From assembly GCF_035046485.1 (NCBI RefSeq), contig NC_085138.1, positions 360,719,238 to 360,783,237 of the forward strand: a DNA stretch of 64,000 bases, in the 5' to 3' direction. The DNA comes from Aedes albopictus. Its lineage: Eukaryota > Arthropoda > Insecta > Diptera > Culicidae. The translations under genes and the position numbers were made by a program. How positions within the stretch are numbered: position 1 is the first letter of the stretch; each line of letters starts with the position of its first letter. This document shows, in pieces, positions 33,614-46,030 of the stretch. The notes beneath the pieces were generated by a model. The model had not been told where the DNA came from. It did no database searches and worked only from the letters and a program-made list of their open reading frames with translations.

Positions 33614-34006
33614 TACACACCAAAAAAATCTGAATAATACAATTGACATAATCTTTATAAATGACATAATGTCATGTGCCGTAAAATAAAATGTGACTCA
33701 TTTTTGTGTCCTATCGAATGCTTTCATATATCGTTTTCAAAAAAAGGGGGTGTTTCGTCATTACCATTAAAATTTTGGCTCACGCACAATGTTTTACCAT
33801 ACAATAACTGTTTTCTGAAGGGAATGCCTCAATTTTTAGTTTGAAATGATATAAAATTACACGTCTTTGAACACAAACAGTGATGCGCGCGTCAAATGTC
33901 AAACTGATTCCCAGTCTTGGTGTTTGTTGTTCAGTTTGGTTTGGTCATTTTTTGCGAATTTATTTCAATTTTGTTTTGAATTAAACGAACTAGTGGATCG
34001 GAGTAC

Positions 34007-34150
34007 ATGGTGCGTAAGGAAATTTGCAGAGCAGTGAAGAAACCTTCGGTTGATCCACAGAAAGTGGAAATGTTTCTAACAAATCTTCGAAGTGTGGATG
34101 CGGCAGTGTTTTTTGCTACACTCAGGCAAATAAACCTAAGATTATCATAA
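34007..34150 (+). other. Short open frame (47 codons) entering the nested MITE
   Basis: The frame begins MVRKEICRAVKKPSVDPQKV and reads about 37 codons before the MITE boundary (34119), then ten more in MITE sequence to a stop. Without the MITE it would stop two or three codons after the boundary. I do not recognise it. The basic, helix-like composition might come from a captured exon, but a chance frame is at least as likely. Confidence 0.2.
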
Positions 34151-34514
34151 GGTCTAACTTATGAAATGGCCTTTAAACAATTCATAACAGCTAGAACGAT
34201 TTTCATAAGGTCGGTCTATGACGCAGAATCGACTCACAGTTTGGCTTTTATACACATTTAGCAAGACGATATTCTCAAGCGTCGATAGCCACGTGGGTTG
34301 GGCACGAGCTCAGTGATCTCGACGTTCATGGATCGATTCCAGTCTGCATCATTTTGTGATTTTTCTGCTGTTTTCATAAGATTATCTTATGTAATTAGGT
34401 CATAATAAGGATGTTCAATTTTCATAAGGTATTCTTATGGCATCCATACTTCACAGTTATGGCTAAATTTCATAAGGTATTTTGATGAATTTCGGTAGTT
34501 TACTTCGCTGAGTG
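34119..34514. mobile_element. TA-target MITE carrying a tRNA-like segment
   Basis: Inverted ends CACTCAGGCAAATAAAC and CACTCAGCGAAGTAAAC are flanked by TA at 34117-34118 and 34515-34516. It is rich in CATAAGGT and TCTTATG words. Near 34283-34345 a tRNA-like stretch contains GGGTTGGGCACGAGCTCAG and the B-box-like GGATCGATTCC, an unusual combination for a DNA element. Confidence 0.8.
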
Positions 34515-35071
34515 TACATACTGAAGCTAAAAAGCATATTATCACCTTTGGACTAAGTGTTTTCCTAATGTGTTTTGCTCAGAAGTCTTTTTTAACTTAA
34601 TCTGGTGAAACTGGCAGAAATTTCCAGAGAATAAGAAGAAGAAAATCGGGAAATCTGGCGGAATAAGACCGTGATTGGTCTCGGTGAATGGAAGTGGCGG
34701 GAATTTTCATGCCGCTAGTGGAAATCATCTGTGAAGGATTATTTTATTATTAGTGAGTGTTTGCTGCTGGTTCTGCTCGGTTCTGCTGGCAAATCTGCAT
34801 CGGATCAAGTGAGTAGAGTTCGAAATTATTATTGAATAGATGAAAATCAGTGAAATTCCTCGGTAAACATAACCTTAAAATGCACGCCATGCCGTAAAAG
34901 CTTATTTTTACGTCATGGCGTGTATTTTTTTTTTATTGCCGATCGCCTCTTGTAATTTTAAGAGCGAACGTAAATATACGTTTGAAACTAACGTATTATT
35001 CCGTCATTCTACTCGCTGCAATATGTCGGCGTTAAATGACGCAAAATTACACGTATTTTTCGAAGTGTGTA

Positions 35072-35710
35072 GATGGTATGGTGGAGAGTCAGGATAGACG
35101 ATAGGGTAGACGGTAAACGGTAGAGCAGAGGGTTAGGATGAAAAGTAGACTAGAGAGTAGGGGAGGGATAGGATAGGTAGTAGGGTAGACGGTAGAGTAG
35201 AAGGTTAGGATGAAAGGTAGTATATAGAATAGTGTAAGGTCGACGTAAGAATAGAATGAAGAATAGGGTGAAGGGTAGAGTAATGGGTAGAACAGAGGGT
35301 TAGAGTAGAGGGTAGAATGAAAAGCTACGGATGATGGAAGGGTAGGGGATTACGGTAGAGACTGTGTAATGGTAGGGTAGGGATTTAGAGTTGGAGAACG
35401 TAGGTAGGGTGAAGAGTTAGTATAGATGGCACAGTAGAAGATAGGGTAGAGGATAGGGTAGAGAATAGGGTAGAAGTTAGGGTAGAGGGTAAGGAAGATG
35501 GTTAGGATTAAGGATACGATAGACGGTAGGATCGAGGGTGCAGGTATCAGTATGTCGGCTCCAGAGGCATGTTTTCCTTCATTTTGGAAATTTGTATCGA
35601 GGGATAGAATAGAGCAAAGAGTAGAGAGTAAGGAATTTGGTTAGGTAGAGTAGAGTGTAATATAGGTAAGAGAGTAAGGGTAGAGAGCAGGGTGAAGAAA
35701 TAAGATGAGA
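35072..35710 (+). repeat. GGTAGAG/AGGGTAG minisatellite
   Basis: Purine-rich degenerate units (GGGTAGACGGTAGAG, GTTAGGATGAAAGGTAG) run for ~640 bases. At about 35553-35600 a block CGGCTCCAGAGGCATGTTTT matches the centre of the large palindrome at 17.2 kb. Confidence 0.75.
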
Positions 35711-35714
35711 TGAG

Positions 35715-36542
35715 ATATTCTAGAGATACTTTCAGGAATTCTTTCCAGGATTTTATCTAGGCATTCCTCTCGATATTCTTCCCTGGATTCCTACCAGTGC
35801 AGGTATTCCTCCTTCAGGGGTTTCTACAGGGATTGCTTCAAAAAATCTTGAATTGATTTTTTAAGGTATTCTAGTCGGCTTTTCTTCAAGGATTCCTGCT
35901 GGATTTTTTTAAAAGATTTCTTCCAGGACTTTGTGAATGGATCTGTTTAGAGATTCCTGTTGGGATTCGTTGTGTTGGAATTGGTAATGGGATTCCTTAA
36001 AAAATGTTCTCAAGTTTCATAGGGATTCATTCTACAGTTTATTCAGGAACTTCAGCTCAGGTTCCAGGCAGAATTCCTGTCGTGATACCTCTAAGGATTC
36101 CATCAGGTAATCTCTACGGGATTCCTGCAGGAGTTGCTTCAGAGGCTTTTGTCGGGATTTCTTTAGAAAATCATAAGAAGCTTCTAGCCAACGTTCCTTA
36201 TACAGGGATTCCTCCTGGTAATCTTTCAAAGATTTCTGCCGAAATATATTCAGAGAATCCTGTTGTAGTTTTTTGTACCGGGATTTCTGCTGGTATTTTT
36301 TGAAAGATTCTTCCCGGATGTTTTATTCAGGGATTTCTCCCTGGGTTTATACAGTAATTTCTTCCGGGATAGAGGATTCCTTCAGGGGTTCCTGCTAGGA
36401 TTTCTTCAGGGATTCCTCCTGGTATTGTTTCAATGATTCTTTCAGGAAATCTAGACGGGATTCTTTAAGGTTTTAGTAACAGGATTCCTGCATTGGTCTC
36501 TTCAAAGATTCTTCCTGTTTTTTTAGTATACCTCAAAGGATA
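35715..36542 (-). repeat. 12/24-bp array, reverse orientation
   Basis: Well preserved GGATTCCTGC(A/T)GG and GATTTCTTCAGGGATTCCTC units run up to the duplication at 36543. Confidence 0.85.
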
Positions 36543-36550
36543 TTCCCCAA

Positions 36551-36763
36551 CATACGCGAAAACTTGTGACGTAGTTGGGGGGGGGGGGGGGGGGGGGGGT
36601 TTGGCAAAGCTCTTCAAAATTGAACAAAATGCAACTTTTTTCGACTAAATGCGCTAGTTTCCGTGGATATGCCTAATTTGCATAAATTGCATCGATTCTG
36701 ATAGTATTTAATTGATTTGGAAAGGCCTTGCCCCCCCAACTACGCCCCAATTTGGCACGTATG
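36551..36763. mobile_element. 213-bp hAT-type MITE with a 23-G run
   Basis: A perfect 8-base duplication TTCCCCAA (36543-36550, 36764-36771) flanks CATACGCG...CGTATG ends. The inverted repeat continues through CGTAGTTGGGGGG and GGCAA. One arm has 23 consecutive G (36577-36599) where the other has seven C, so the run expanded after insertion. Confidence 0.85.
36577..36599 (+). repeat. Poly-G tract, 23 bases
   Basis: Uninterrupted G run inside the MITE arm. It could form a quadruplex, and its length is probably variable. Confidence 0.95.
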
Positions 36764-36771
36764 TTCCCCAA

Positions 36772-36930
36772 TAATTCCTCCCACAATTTCTTCGATTATT
36801 CCAGCCGAGTTTCCAGACGGGATTCCTTCTTTGATTTCTGTAAGGGATTTCTTCTGAGATTACGTCAGGGATTTCTTTTGCTATTTTCAGGGACTCCTCC
36901 AGGGATTTCTACAAAGAATCTTCCTCTAGC
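36772..36930 (-). repeat. 12/24-bp array, reverse orientation, continued
   Basis: TTCCTCCCACAATTTCTTCG and GATTTCTGTAAGGGATTTC continue the array split by the MITE. Confidence 0.7.
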
Positions 36931-37400
36931 ATGAGTTAGAGTTAATGAGAGTGGGATAGTAAGAGAAACGGATTGAAATAGGCTTTTTGATGCACCTAGG
37001 TCCTAGATATCTCTAGTAAACCATGATGTCATTTGACAGTCATTTGTATATCCTTCTTGAGTAGTCATGCTCTTTTTCAGTCATTATAGATGCATTGCAT
37101 CTATACGGATCAGAATACAACGATAGTATAAAAATCGTGCATAAATAGAGTTTTGAAAAAATATCAGGTGTTGAAGACCCACATTGAAGATTGTTTTGGA
37201 AATATACCATAGACTTCTATTTATTCGTGGAATCATGTTTAGTTTATTGAAACTTGACTGCTTGACTGCTTGAAACTTGATAAATAATTTCTCTGCAGAT
37301 TATATTAGTAATTTGATGCAAGGAACCATGTTTCATCACATTACATCTTCTTTGCGTTCCACCGCATTGACTCTCACTCTCACCTACGCCTCTAATCTTC
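36931..37400. other. AT-rich segment sharing a dispersed repeat with 46.3 kb
   Basis: The part from about 37090 to 37245 (ACGGATCAGAATACAACG, CATAGACTTCTAT) matches 46310-46470 (ACGGATCAGAATGTAACG, CATAGACTTCCAT). The copies are in the same orientation. The family is unknown. Confidence 0.45.
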
Positions 37401-38940
37401 CATCACATCACATTAGGTACATTTGAATGCCGCCAGCTGTGTAGAACGCAGGTCGCGGACAAACGGAAACGAAGCATTCTGTTGCGTTGTTGCGTCGTCG
37501 TCGTCGTCGCCTACGTCCCAACATGCCATGCCACCGCGTCATTGCTTCTGATGCTTGCTGACACTACTGCGGCCGGCTTCACCCGGTGCTAATTAGTATT
37601 CCTAACCACAATGTGTGCACTGCCAGTGTGCATGGAGAACGTCGGACTCCCCGCCGCCACTTGAGCCGAGACCCACACTCACTTTTAGCGGATTTGTGTA
37701 TTCTAGTCACGGTACCGTCGTCGTCAACGACGACGACAACTACTCCGGAGTCCGGTGACAAGGCTAGACCTGAGGAATTCTGCGCAGTCTCACGGGTTAA
37801 GTTTCCTACGCGCAAACATCGCCCAAGGCACATGGCCATGGGTAGGTATTGTTCATTCAGATGGATAGAACTAGAATTTCAATTTCCAGCAAAGTCCAAG
37901 GCGACTGGAGTTGGGGCTGACTGTGGGGAACAACTTTCGCGCGCGCAGTTCGTCTTCTTGAGCAACACAAACGCGGTTCGGTGATCGTCAAGCGCTGCGC
38001 AGCTGGAAGCTGTGTTGACGCAGAGCAGAGACTAGAGAGATCATTTTAGCAGATAGCTACGGAAAAAGTGTCACACACAGCACAGCCAGAAGACGAGATT
38101 TGTGTTTCCGGACCAGGTGAGTTCAGTTCGCAGCATAAATGTGTGTCACCTCAATCCATTCTCGAGGTCAGAGATGTCCATATCCTCAGTGTAGGAAAGA
38201 GAAATAGAAAATACACCACTCACGCTGTGTATCTCAACAGGAGCCCGTCTCTTATATGTGGATCCACCACTGCGATTCGGATGCGCGCAAGCTTGGTGGG
38301 TAGAAATAAATCTCTTAGCTCCCTGAGCACTAGGCCACACAACAGTGCGGAGAGTGCGATTTAAAATTCTCTCCGGTGAAAGTGTAAAAAATCACCCGGG
38401 CGCGCGCTCCAGTGAGGTTTTTGCGCCAGAGTGCGCGCTGCGGTGAAACACCGGAGAGTTCTCGCCCCGGCGACACCATGGTGATGATTCAGTGACTGCT
38501 GGGTGAAAACACGGGAGAGCGCTGGAGAGCGATGCGCGCGAAAGAGTGAGTTACACTCGATCCAAGGCGAACGAGCAAGAGCACGCACTAGCGCTTGGTC
38601 TACCCACCACCCAAAACAAGAGAAACTGGCTTCTTGGTGTGGTGAAAAATGTTCCTATCCCCAGTGTGGTCGATAAACTGACACCGCAGTGAATCGCTAC
38701 GGTGAAATGCCATCTCTGCTCGAGGTTGTGAGGTTGGTTGATGTTTTGGTTTTTGGTAGTGGTGTGGTTGTCGACTTAACCGCCATGCCACACTACTGAT
38801 GGATACGAACGAATGACGTGCGTTTGATCTACCGGCGGCATGGTAATACAAGTGGTTTATGTTAATTCGGTTTGTCGCTTGTAGCAGTCGTCTTCCGTCT
38901 TCGAAATTTATTACCTACATTTGACGGAATTCGACACCGG
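37401..38940. other. GC/CpG-rich unique island, candidate promoter or 5' exon
   Basis: Overlapping frames occur on both strands without recognisable protein. There is a possible donor CAGGTGAGT at about 38114-38122. A subregion at 38365-38580 has opposed TCTCCGGTGAAA and TTTCACCGC words and may itself be a small inverted-repeat element. I see no complete gene. Confidence 0.3.
37492..37510. repeat. (GTC)n microsatellite
   Basis: GCGTCGTCGTCGTCGTCGTC is a trinucleotide run in the GC-rich island. Confidence 0.8.
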
Positions 38941-39262
38941 TTAGCGCTTGTGGTGCTATTTTTGTGTCTGGTTAATACAGGTTTGCGGCATGAAAATAAG
39001 AGTGTCATTTCTTGGAAATACATTTTTTAGATTTTATTTGTGGGAATTGAGGATAATTTTCCAGACTGGGATCCAAATACTTCAGGAGAAACTTTTGGTA
39101 AAACTTTCGCACAATGTTCTGAAAATATGTAACGATTCCCTGGTGAATATTTTTTACTCCTGTCCTCTAAGAAATCAATTACGCTGGAAAATATTCATAA
39201 ATTCATGGATGAACCCCTGAACAAATCACCGAAGATTTTTCTAAAGCGATTCCTGCAAAAGT

Positions 39263-39300
39263 TTAACCCTTATGTGGCCGGCAGGGTACCCGGGTACCCA
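39263..39300 (+). mobile_element. Solo piggyBac-type terminus
   Basis: TTAA is directly followed by CCCTTATGTGGCCGGCAGGG and CCCGGGTACC, resembling a piggyBac-like left end. No right end was found nearby, so this is a truncated remnant. Confidence 0.45.
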
Positions 39301-42271
39301 GCACCCATTTAAAAAGCACGGTGTAGAAAGAAGCAAAACGTTTGTCGGATACATAACGGTTGAGAAAAAAACGTGAAGGATTTTCATAGGAATTCCTGAA
39401 AAAAAATCCAAGCAGGAACTCCTGATGTTTCTAAAAAAAATCGATGAAGAATTAAAAAAAAACATGAGGAGTTTCTGAGGAGTTTCATGCATTCCTCAGG
39501 AAATTTCTGAAGAGAGCTCTGGTTGAATCCCCATACAAATCTCTGGAAAATTCATGGAGAAATCAATGGTGGATTTTCTGAATAAAATCCTGAAGGAATA
39601 CCAAGAGAATCTCATTAGGACACCCATTGTTGTATTGCTAAAATAGTATTTTGAGATATTTTTAGAAGAAATATTAGAATCTTAGAAAGACGCTCTGATC
39701 TTCTGTCGATGTTATGAAAGAATTGCTGGTGGAATATGTAAAAAAAACAAGTGGATGAACTTCTGCGAGAAATCCTTTAAAATCTCGAGAGATTTTCTAA
39801 AGAAATTCATGCAGAAATTCCTACAAAATATTCATCGAGAAATTTCCTAGTGAGATCCTAAAAAAATCTGTTGCATCCCCCTACATTCTATAAGAAAATC
39901 ATGAAGAAATTTCTGAAAAAATGTTTCTGAAAACTCCTGGTTCATGGAGATTTTTATAGGAATTCATGAAAAAATATTCCAAAAAGATCCTGTTGAAATA
40001 TTGCGAATAATGAAAAATCTATTGAGATATTTCTGAAGCCATCGCTGGAAAAATTTAAAAAAAATAGGAAGAATATTTCAATGGATTTCTTTTGAGCAAA
40101 ATTTTGTTGGAATACAGGATAATGTTTCAGACTAAGATCCACATGTTTCTGGAGAAATTATTGGTGAAACTTTTGCACAATATTATGGAAATATGTAACG
40201 ATTCCCTGGTAGATCTCTAAGAAAACAATTGCGAAAATATTGATGAATTCCTGAAGGAATCATCGGAGAATTTTATGGAGGAATTCCTGCAAAAGTTTCT
40301 GAAAAGATTCTTGGGAGATCTGTTTTAGAAATTCCTGAAAACAAAATTCAAGCAAGAAATCCTTGGAAAACTGGAGGAGTCTCTTGAGATATTGAGATAT
40401 TACTGAAGAAATCGAGGAAGAAATAAAAAAACTCCGAAGCAGTTTCTCAATGGTTTTCTGAAAAAGTTTCTGAATGCTTTCATCAGGAAATTTCTGAAAA
40501 AATCCCTAGTTCAATTCCTGTATAAAACTCTGGAAAATTCATGGAAAAATCAAGAGAGTATTTTCTGAATAAATTCCTGAAGAAACTCCTTGAGACATCC
40601 CTTGTTATATTACTGAAATAGTATTTTGAGATATTTTTAAAAGAACTTTTAGAAAAAAACCCCATAATACAATTCCCGGACGATGTTCTGAAAAAACTCT
40701 TGGGGGAATGTGTAAAAAAAACATGGATGAACCTCTGTGAATGATCCTTAGAAATTTCGTGAGATTTAAAAAACAATCCTAGGAAATATTCTGAGAAATT
40801 TCTGAGTGAGATCCTAACAAATGTTAAACTAACATGTTAAAAAAACTCCTTGATCCTAGGAGGAGTTCATGGAGAAATTTCTTTAAAAAAATGCTCTATG
40901 GAATTTGTGAAAGACTCTTGGCGGATTTTAATAGGAATTCCTAAAAAAATCCAAAAAAGAGTTTCTGATGAAACTTTTAAAAATCCATAAGAAATTCTTG
41001 AAATATTTCTAAAAGAATCGCTGAAGAAATTTAAAAAAAACGGTCGGAATTTCTCTATTTATTTTTGAAGGAGTTTCTAAATGCATTTCTTAGAAAATTT
41101 CTGAAGTAACCCCTAGTTGAATTCGTGTACAATTCTCAGGAAAATTCAGGAAGAAAGCAAAGGAGGATTTTCTAAATACATTCCTAAGGGAATACCAGGA
41201 GAAACTCCTTGGGACACCCGTTGGTGCATTCCTGAAATAGAATTTTGAGATATTTTAAGAGAAACTCATAAAAAAACCGTGATAAAATCCCCGGAAGATA
41301 TTCTGAAGAAATTCCTGGAGGGATTCTTAAAAAACATGAATGAGCTTCCGTGAATATTCGTGAGGGTTATCATAAGATTTAGAAATTTGAAAATAAAAGA
41401 ATCCTTGGAAGAGTTTGGGAAGGTATACTTGGAGTAACTTCTGATGGAGTTCGTGGATTTTTTTTTGAAAAATTTCTTCAAGCGGTTTTGGAAAGACCCC
41501 GGAGGAATTTCTGGAGGACCATAGATTTTTAGAGAAATTCTTGAAAAATTTTCTAGAGCAAGCAAATAAATTTGAGGAGTGATCTCCAGAGGAGCTTCTG
41601 TAGGACAATCTGGTGAAATTTATGAAAAAAATCAAGAAAAAAAAATAGTTTTAGTAATCCAAGGTTTACTTCAAAAAATCTATGGAGGCACTTAAAAAAA
41701 TAGTGCAAGTTTTTTCAAGAAATCTCTAGAGGAATATCTGAAGGATTTTGGGAGCAATCAACGAAAAATATCTAATGGATTTCTTGAAGAAATTGATGGA
41801 CAAATCTCTAAGGAAATTGCCGAATAAATACCTGGAGGAATCCCCAATGGAATCCATACAAAATTTTGAGATTTTGAAGAAATCCTAAAGGTTTGCATTG
41901 CATCGACGAATTACTGAGAAAATCAATGGAAGCTTTTCATTGAACAGGAGAGGACTTTCCGAAAAAAAAAACTCTTGGAAAAGTTTCTCAAGCAATCCAT
42001 GGACGATTTTCTAAAAGAATGCAATAAAAATGTCTAGAGGAAACCTTGGAGAAAATTCCCGCATGAATGTCTGAAACATCGAGTTTTGTTTCTGTTCCTT
42101 TAGATTACAACAGGTACGCCAATGTTTATCATCATTTATCAGAAACATGTTTTGAAAAAAAAAATATGGAGGTTTTTTTCTAAAGAATCATTGGAAGATT
42201 TGGTAGTGGACTTGGAGATACCTGTCCTTGGAAATTTTCCTGATAGTCTTTGAAATCTTTGTGAGGAAACG

Positions 42272-42412
42272 TCCATAAACTACGTCACGCTTTTAGAGGA
42301 AAAGAGACAGTGAGCTATGACTATCCATATACAAATTTCAAATGTCCCATAAGTTCGATATAAAAGGCAGGGGGTTGAAAATTATCAATTTTTGCGTGAC
42401 GTCATTTATGGA
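42272..42412. mobile_element. Short MITE, TCCATAAACTACGTCACGC termini
   Basis: The left end TCCATAAACTACGTCACGC and the right end GCGTGACGTCATTTATGGA are near-perfect inverted repeats 141 bases apart overall. The target duplication is unclear. A second copy lies at 56153-56317. Confidence 0.75.
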
Positions 42413-43679
42413 TTTTTTCTAGGATTTTCAACTTTCGAAGTGATTCCTACAGAGATTTCTTATGCAATAAATTGCTGAAGCAGTTTTTGGACAACTTCCT
42501 GATTTTTTTTTTTTGTTTTCACAAGAATTTCTCAAGGAATCTCCAAAAGAAGATCCTTTAGAAGCATGCCAGGAGAAATTTCTGAACACAAATCTTGAGA
42601 AATTTCCAAAGGAATTTCTGGACGAGATTCTTATGATTTTTTGAAACAATCGATACAAGTTTTTTTTTTTGAAAAAGCTTTTTGTGACATTTTTGGAGGA
42701 ATTCCTTGAGAAATTTATGAGCAAATTTTTGGAAGAATTTCGAAAGCAAACCTGAAGGAAATCGGATGAGTTTTTGAAAGAATTCGTGAGGGACATCCTG
42801 GGGGAATTTGGGAGAATACTATAAAACATATCTAAAAAAACTAGTAAGGAATATCTGAAGCAGGGGTTGGAAGATTTTCCTAAAAATGCAAGATGAATTT
42901 CTGAAGAATTCTCTGGAAAATTTTCTACATAAGTCCATGGAGAAGTTTTTGAATGTATATTAGGAAATTTCTGAACGAGATTCTAGAAAGAACTTCTGGA
43001 TGAATTTTTGAATGAATCCATAAAAGATTTTTTTAAAGAGTTTTGGAGAAACTCCTTGGGAAGTTTATGAGGGAGTCCCTGGAGGATATCCAAAAGCAAA
43101 ACCTGAAGTCAAATTTCGGAATGTGTCTTTGGATGAGTTTTTGAAAGAAATTATGACCGAATTCTTAGAAGAATGCCTGTAGGGATTTCTGAAGGAATCC
43201 CTGGAGATTATTTTAAATTTCCAAAAAAAAATTGAATGAATTACTGAAGGAATCTCTAAAGGTATTTCTAAATGCATCCAAAGAGCAATTTTTAAATAAA
43301 TCTGTGGACGAGATTCTAGAAATAATTCCTGCTAGATTTTTTTAAATAATTTGAAAAAGATTTTTTGCAAGAGTTTTTTTTTATTATTTTTTATTCTTTT
43401 TCCTTGAGGAATTCATGAAATGAAACCCCTGAAGGTGTTTTAAAAGCAAAAACTGAAGAAAATTAAGAATATTGTTATTAAATATTTTTTTGAAAAAAAA
43501 GCAAAAAAAAAAAGAATCGGAAAGGAATTTAAGATTCATTCTGAAAACTGTTTACTACTTATGTAACTTTCAAGAATTTCCGAACTCCTGAAAGAATCCT
43601 TGGAAGCATTTATGAAGAAATCTACAGAGGTGTTTCAGCAATCCCTGTCAGATTTTCTCTAAGACCTCTTTGACAATAT

Positions 43680-44738
43680 GCTGAGAAAATCCCTAGAGGA
43701 ATTTTGAAAAGAATTCCTGAAGGCATTCCCAAAGCCTCGTGGTTTAATTCTTTCGGGTATCCCTTCCGAGATTCTTTCACAGATTCCCCCAAATTCTTTC
43801 AGGAAATCCACTCGGGATTCTTTCAAGTATTTCTCCCGGAATTTTTTCATAGATTTCTCATGGAATTTCTTAAAAATGTCTCATGGATATGCATCAGAGA
43901 TTCTTAGCGGGATATCTTTATCGATTTATCTCAGGATTTTTTTTGGAGTTACAATTGGCATTTTTTTCTAAAGTTCTGTTGGAAATTTCTCCTGAGATTC
44001 TTTCATTGATTCTGTCTGTGATTCGTTCAAGGATATTTTATAACATTTCAACATTTCCTTCCGGACTTCCATCAAGGATTCCTTCATTGATTGCCACCGG
44101 GATCTCTTCAAGGATTTCTCCCGGAATTTCATCTGGATTCTTTACGAACTGTTCTATTTTAGAGATTCCATCAGGAATACCAGAATTCTTCGTGGTTTTT
44201 CTCCACAATTCCTTCATTGATACCTCTAGGAATTTCGGTATTTATTTGAACGGTTTTATTGTAGGGATTCTAGTAAATTTTATATTGGGATTCTTTCAAA
44301 TGTTCTTCCAGGAATTCCTACAGAAATTGATATTCCACATGATTCCTTTGGTTATTTCTCCCGGAATTTTTGTACAAATTTCTCTTGAGTTTCCATCGAG
44401 AATTTTTCCACAAAATTCCATCAGATTTCCCCCGGGATTCTTTGCAGGATTCATTCATTGATATTTCTCGAGTTTTCTTCAGAGATTTCTCCTACGTTTT
44501 TGACAGGGTTTTTATTCAATATTCTGTCAAGGATTCATCAAGGAACTGTTTCTGGAATTCCGTTAACAATTGCTTCTTGATTTTTTTCGCTTATTTTTCC
44601 CAGGATTCCTTCAGGGATGTTCCCTGGAATTTCTTACGGTTTTTTTTTTCCAAGACTGCATCAGAGATTCCCGCAGGATTCTTCCGAGATTTATCGCTCG
44701 TAGATATATCTCCCGGACCTTCTTCAGGTATTCCTTCA
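43680..44738 (-). repeat. 12/24-bp array, reverse orientation
   Basis: The orientation flips relative to 39.0-43.66 kb within about 20 bases. Units such as GGGATTCTTTCAAG and GATTTCTCCCGGAATTTC give long frames (43883-44461, 44370-44912) that are repeat translations. Confidence 0.85.
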
Positions 44739-44746
44739 ACGATAAC

Positions 44747-45166
44747 CAGTGAAGGGAATTGTCAGACAAAAGAGGCACAAAACAAGCAACAAAGAAGACG
44801 CGGCGATTACTCTGTATCCCAACTGGTAACAGATAATGACATGATCTCGAAATTTTTTGTTGCAGACAAAACGGAAGCTGAATTTGTTGCGTGCTTTTCA
44901 ACTCGTGAATAATCAATTATTACTAACTCAAAATCGAAACTTTTTGATGATACATCATCAGCAGCGTTGCAGTGTTTACCGACTCGAAGTTACCGCTCGA
45001 AAATCACAATGCAAGGCTTAAAAATCTCTAAACTCGTGGTGCACGATCTTTGTCCTATTCTGTTCAAGTTGGGACAAACGTATGTCGCATTAGGTAGAAT
45101 GTCGCAACAAATTCAGGTTGCGACATTGTCGTTATTGTTGCGCGATGGTTGAATTTTGATTCACTG
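44747..45166. mobile_element. Intact hAT-type MITE (CAGTGAA), 420 bp
   Basis: A perfect 8-base duplication ACGATAAC (44739-44746 and 45167-45174) flanks CAGTGAAGGGAATTGTC...TTTTGATTCACTG. It is the uninterrupted reference for the nested copy at 15890-19001. Confidence 0.9.
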
Positions 45167-45174
45167 ACGATAAC

Positions 45175-46030
45175 ATCAGAAATTCCTCCCATCAAAGATT
45201 TCTCCTGAGATTTCTTCAGAGACTCCTACCGAGATTCCCTCTCGCGATTCCTTCCAGGATTTTTCCTGGAATTTCATCTGAGATTTCTTCGGAGATTGCT
45301 TCCGGTATTCTCCAGAGATACTCCCAGAATTCCAACAATAGGATTTCTTGGGATTCTTTCAATGATTCTTTCAGAAATTTCTTCTAAGACTCCTTCAGAG
45401 ATTTGTTCCAGGTTTGTTTTTTTTTTTCAAGGTTTCCTTAAGAATATTCGAATGGACTCTTTTTGAGTTTTTTTTTCAGAGATTACTCCTGGATACTTTT
45501 AGGGATTTCTTTAGAAAATTATTCAGGGCTTCTTTCATAGGTTCCTTCCAGAATTCCTTCAAGAATTCTTACCTACTTTGCTCCATTGAGTCCTTCCGGG
45601 ATTCTTCCCGAAATTCCTATAAGGGGGTTCCTTGATTTAGTCCTTCATTGATTCCTCTTGGAATTCCTTCTAAAATTTCTCACGGGATTCCATCCAGCAT
45701 TCCTTTAGGTATTGCTTCCGATATTCATTTAGGGATTACGTCAAAGATTTCTTCAACGGTTTCTTCATTGGTTCTCCACGGATTCCCATAAGGGATTTCT
45801 TCAGAGATTTTTTCTGGGAATTAAACGGAGATGATTTCTCCAGGAATTCCTTTACGAATTTCTCTCGGGGCTTCTTCCCAAGTTTCTCTAGGGATTCCAT
45901 CCGGGAATTGTTGGATGCATTCTGTCAAAGGATCCTCTAGAGATCCTTTCAGGGGTTTCTTCCAGAATTCTTCCAAAGATTTTACTTGGATTCTTGCGAG
46001 GATTACTCCTCGAAGGGAGTGTTTAGGGGA
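45175..46030 (-). repeat. 12/24-bp array, reverse orientation, continued
   Basis: Units such as GATTTCTCCTGAGATTTC and CAGGAATTCCTTTACG continue the array on the far side of the MITE. Confidence 0.8.

Larger units (their letters stand above)
33616..35069. mobile_element. TA-target element, CACACCAAAAA termini, with nested MITE
   Basis: CACACCAAAAAAATCTG on the left and CACACTTCGAAAAATACG (reverse complement of the right end) are flanked by TA at 33614-33615 and 35070-35071. The ends resemble those of 26745-27587. A short palindrome TACGTCATGGCGTG/CACGCCATGCCGTA lies near 34880-34922. The interior carries a 47-codon frame at 34007-34150 cut by the nested MITE. Confidence 0.65.
39000..43660 (+). 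repeat. 12/24-bp array, forward orientation, longest block
   Basis: About 4.6 kb of forward, A-rich diverged units (GAAATTCCTGAAGAAATC, GGAATTCTTGGAG) are interrupted by a small TIR element at 42272-42412 and a piggyBac-type end at 39267. Frames at 40483-40776, 41266-41635 and 42428-42829 are repeat translations (NSSRNSF-like), not genes. Confidence 0.8.

Noticed and set aside
43883..44912. 192- and 180-codon forward frames
   Set aside because: Both follow the reverse-oriented simple array, and the second runs into the hAT-type MITE.
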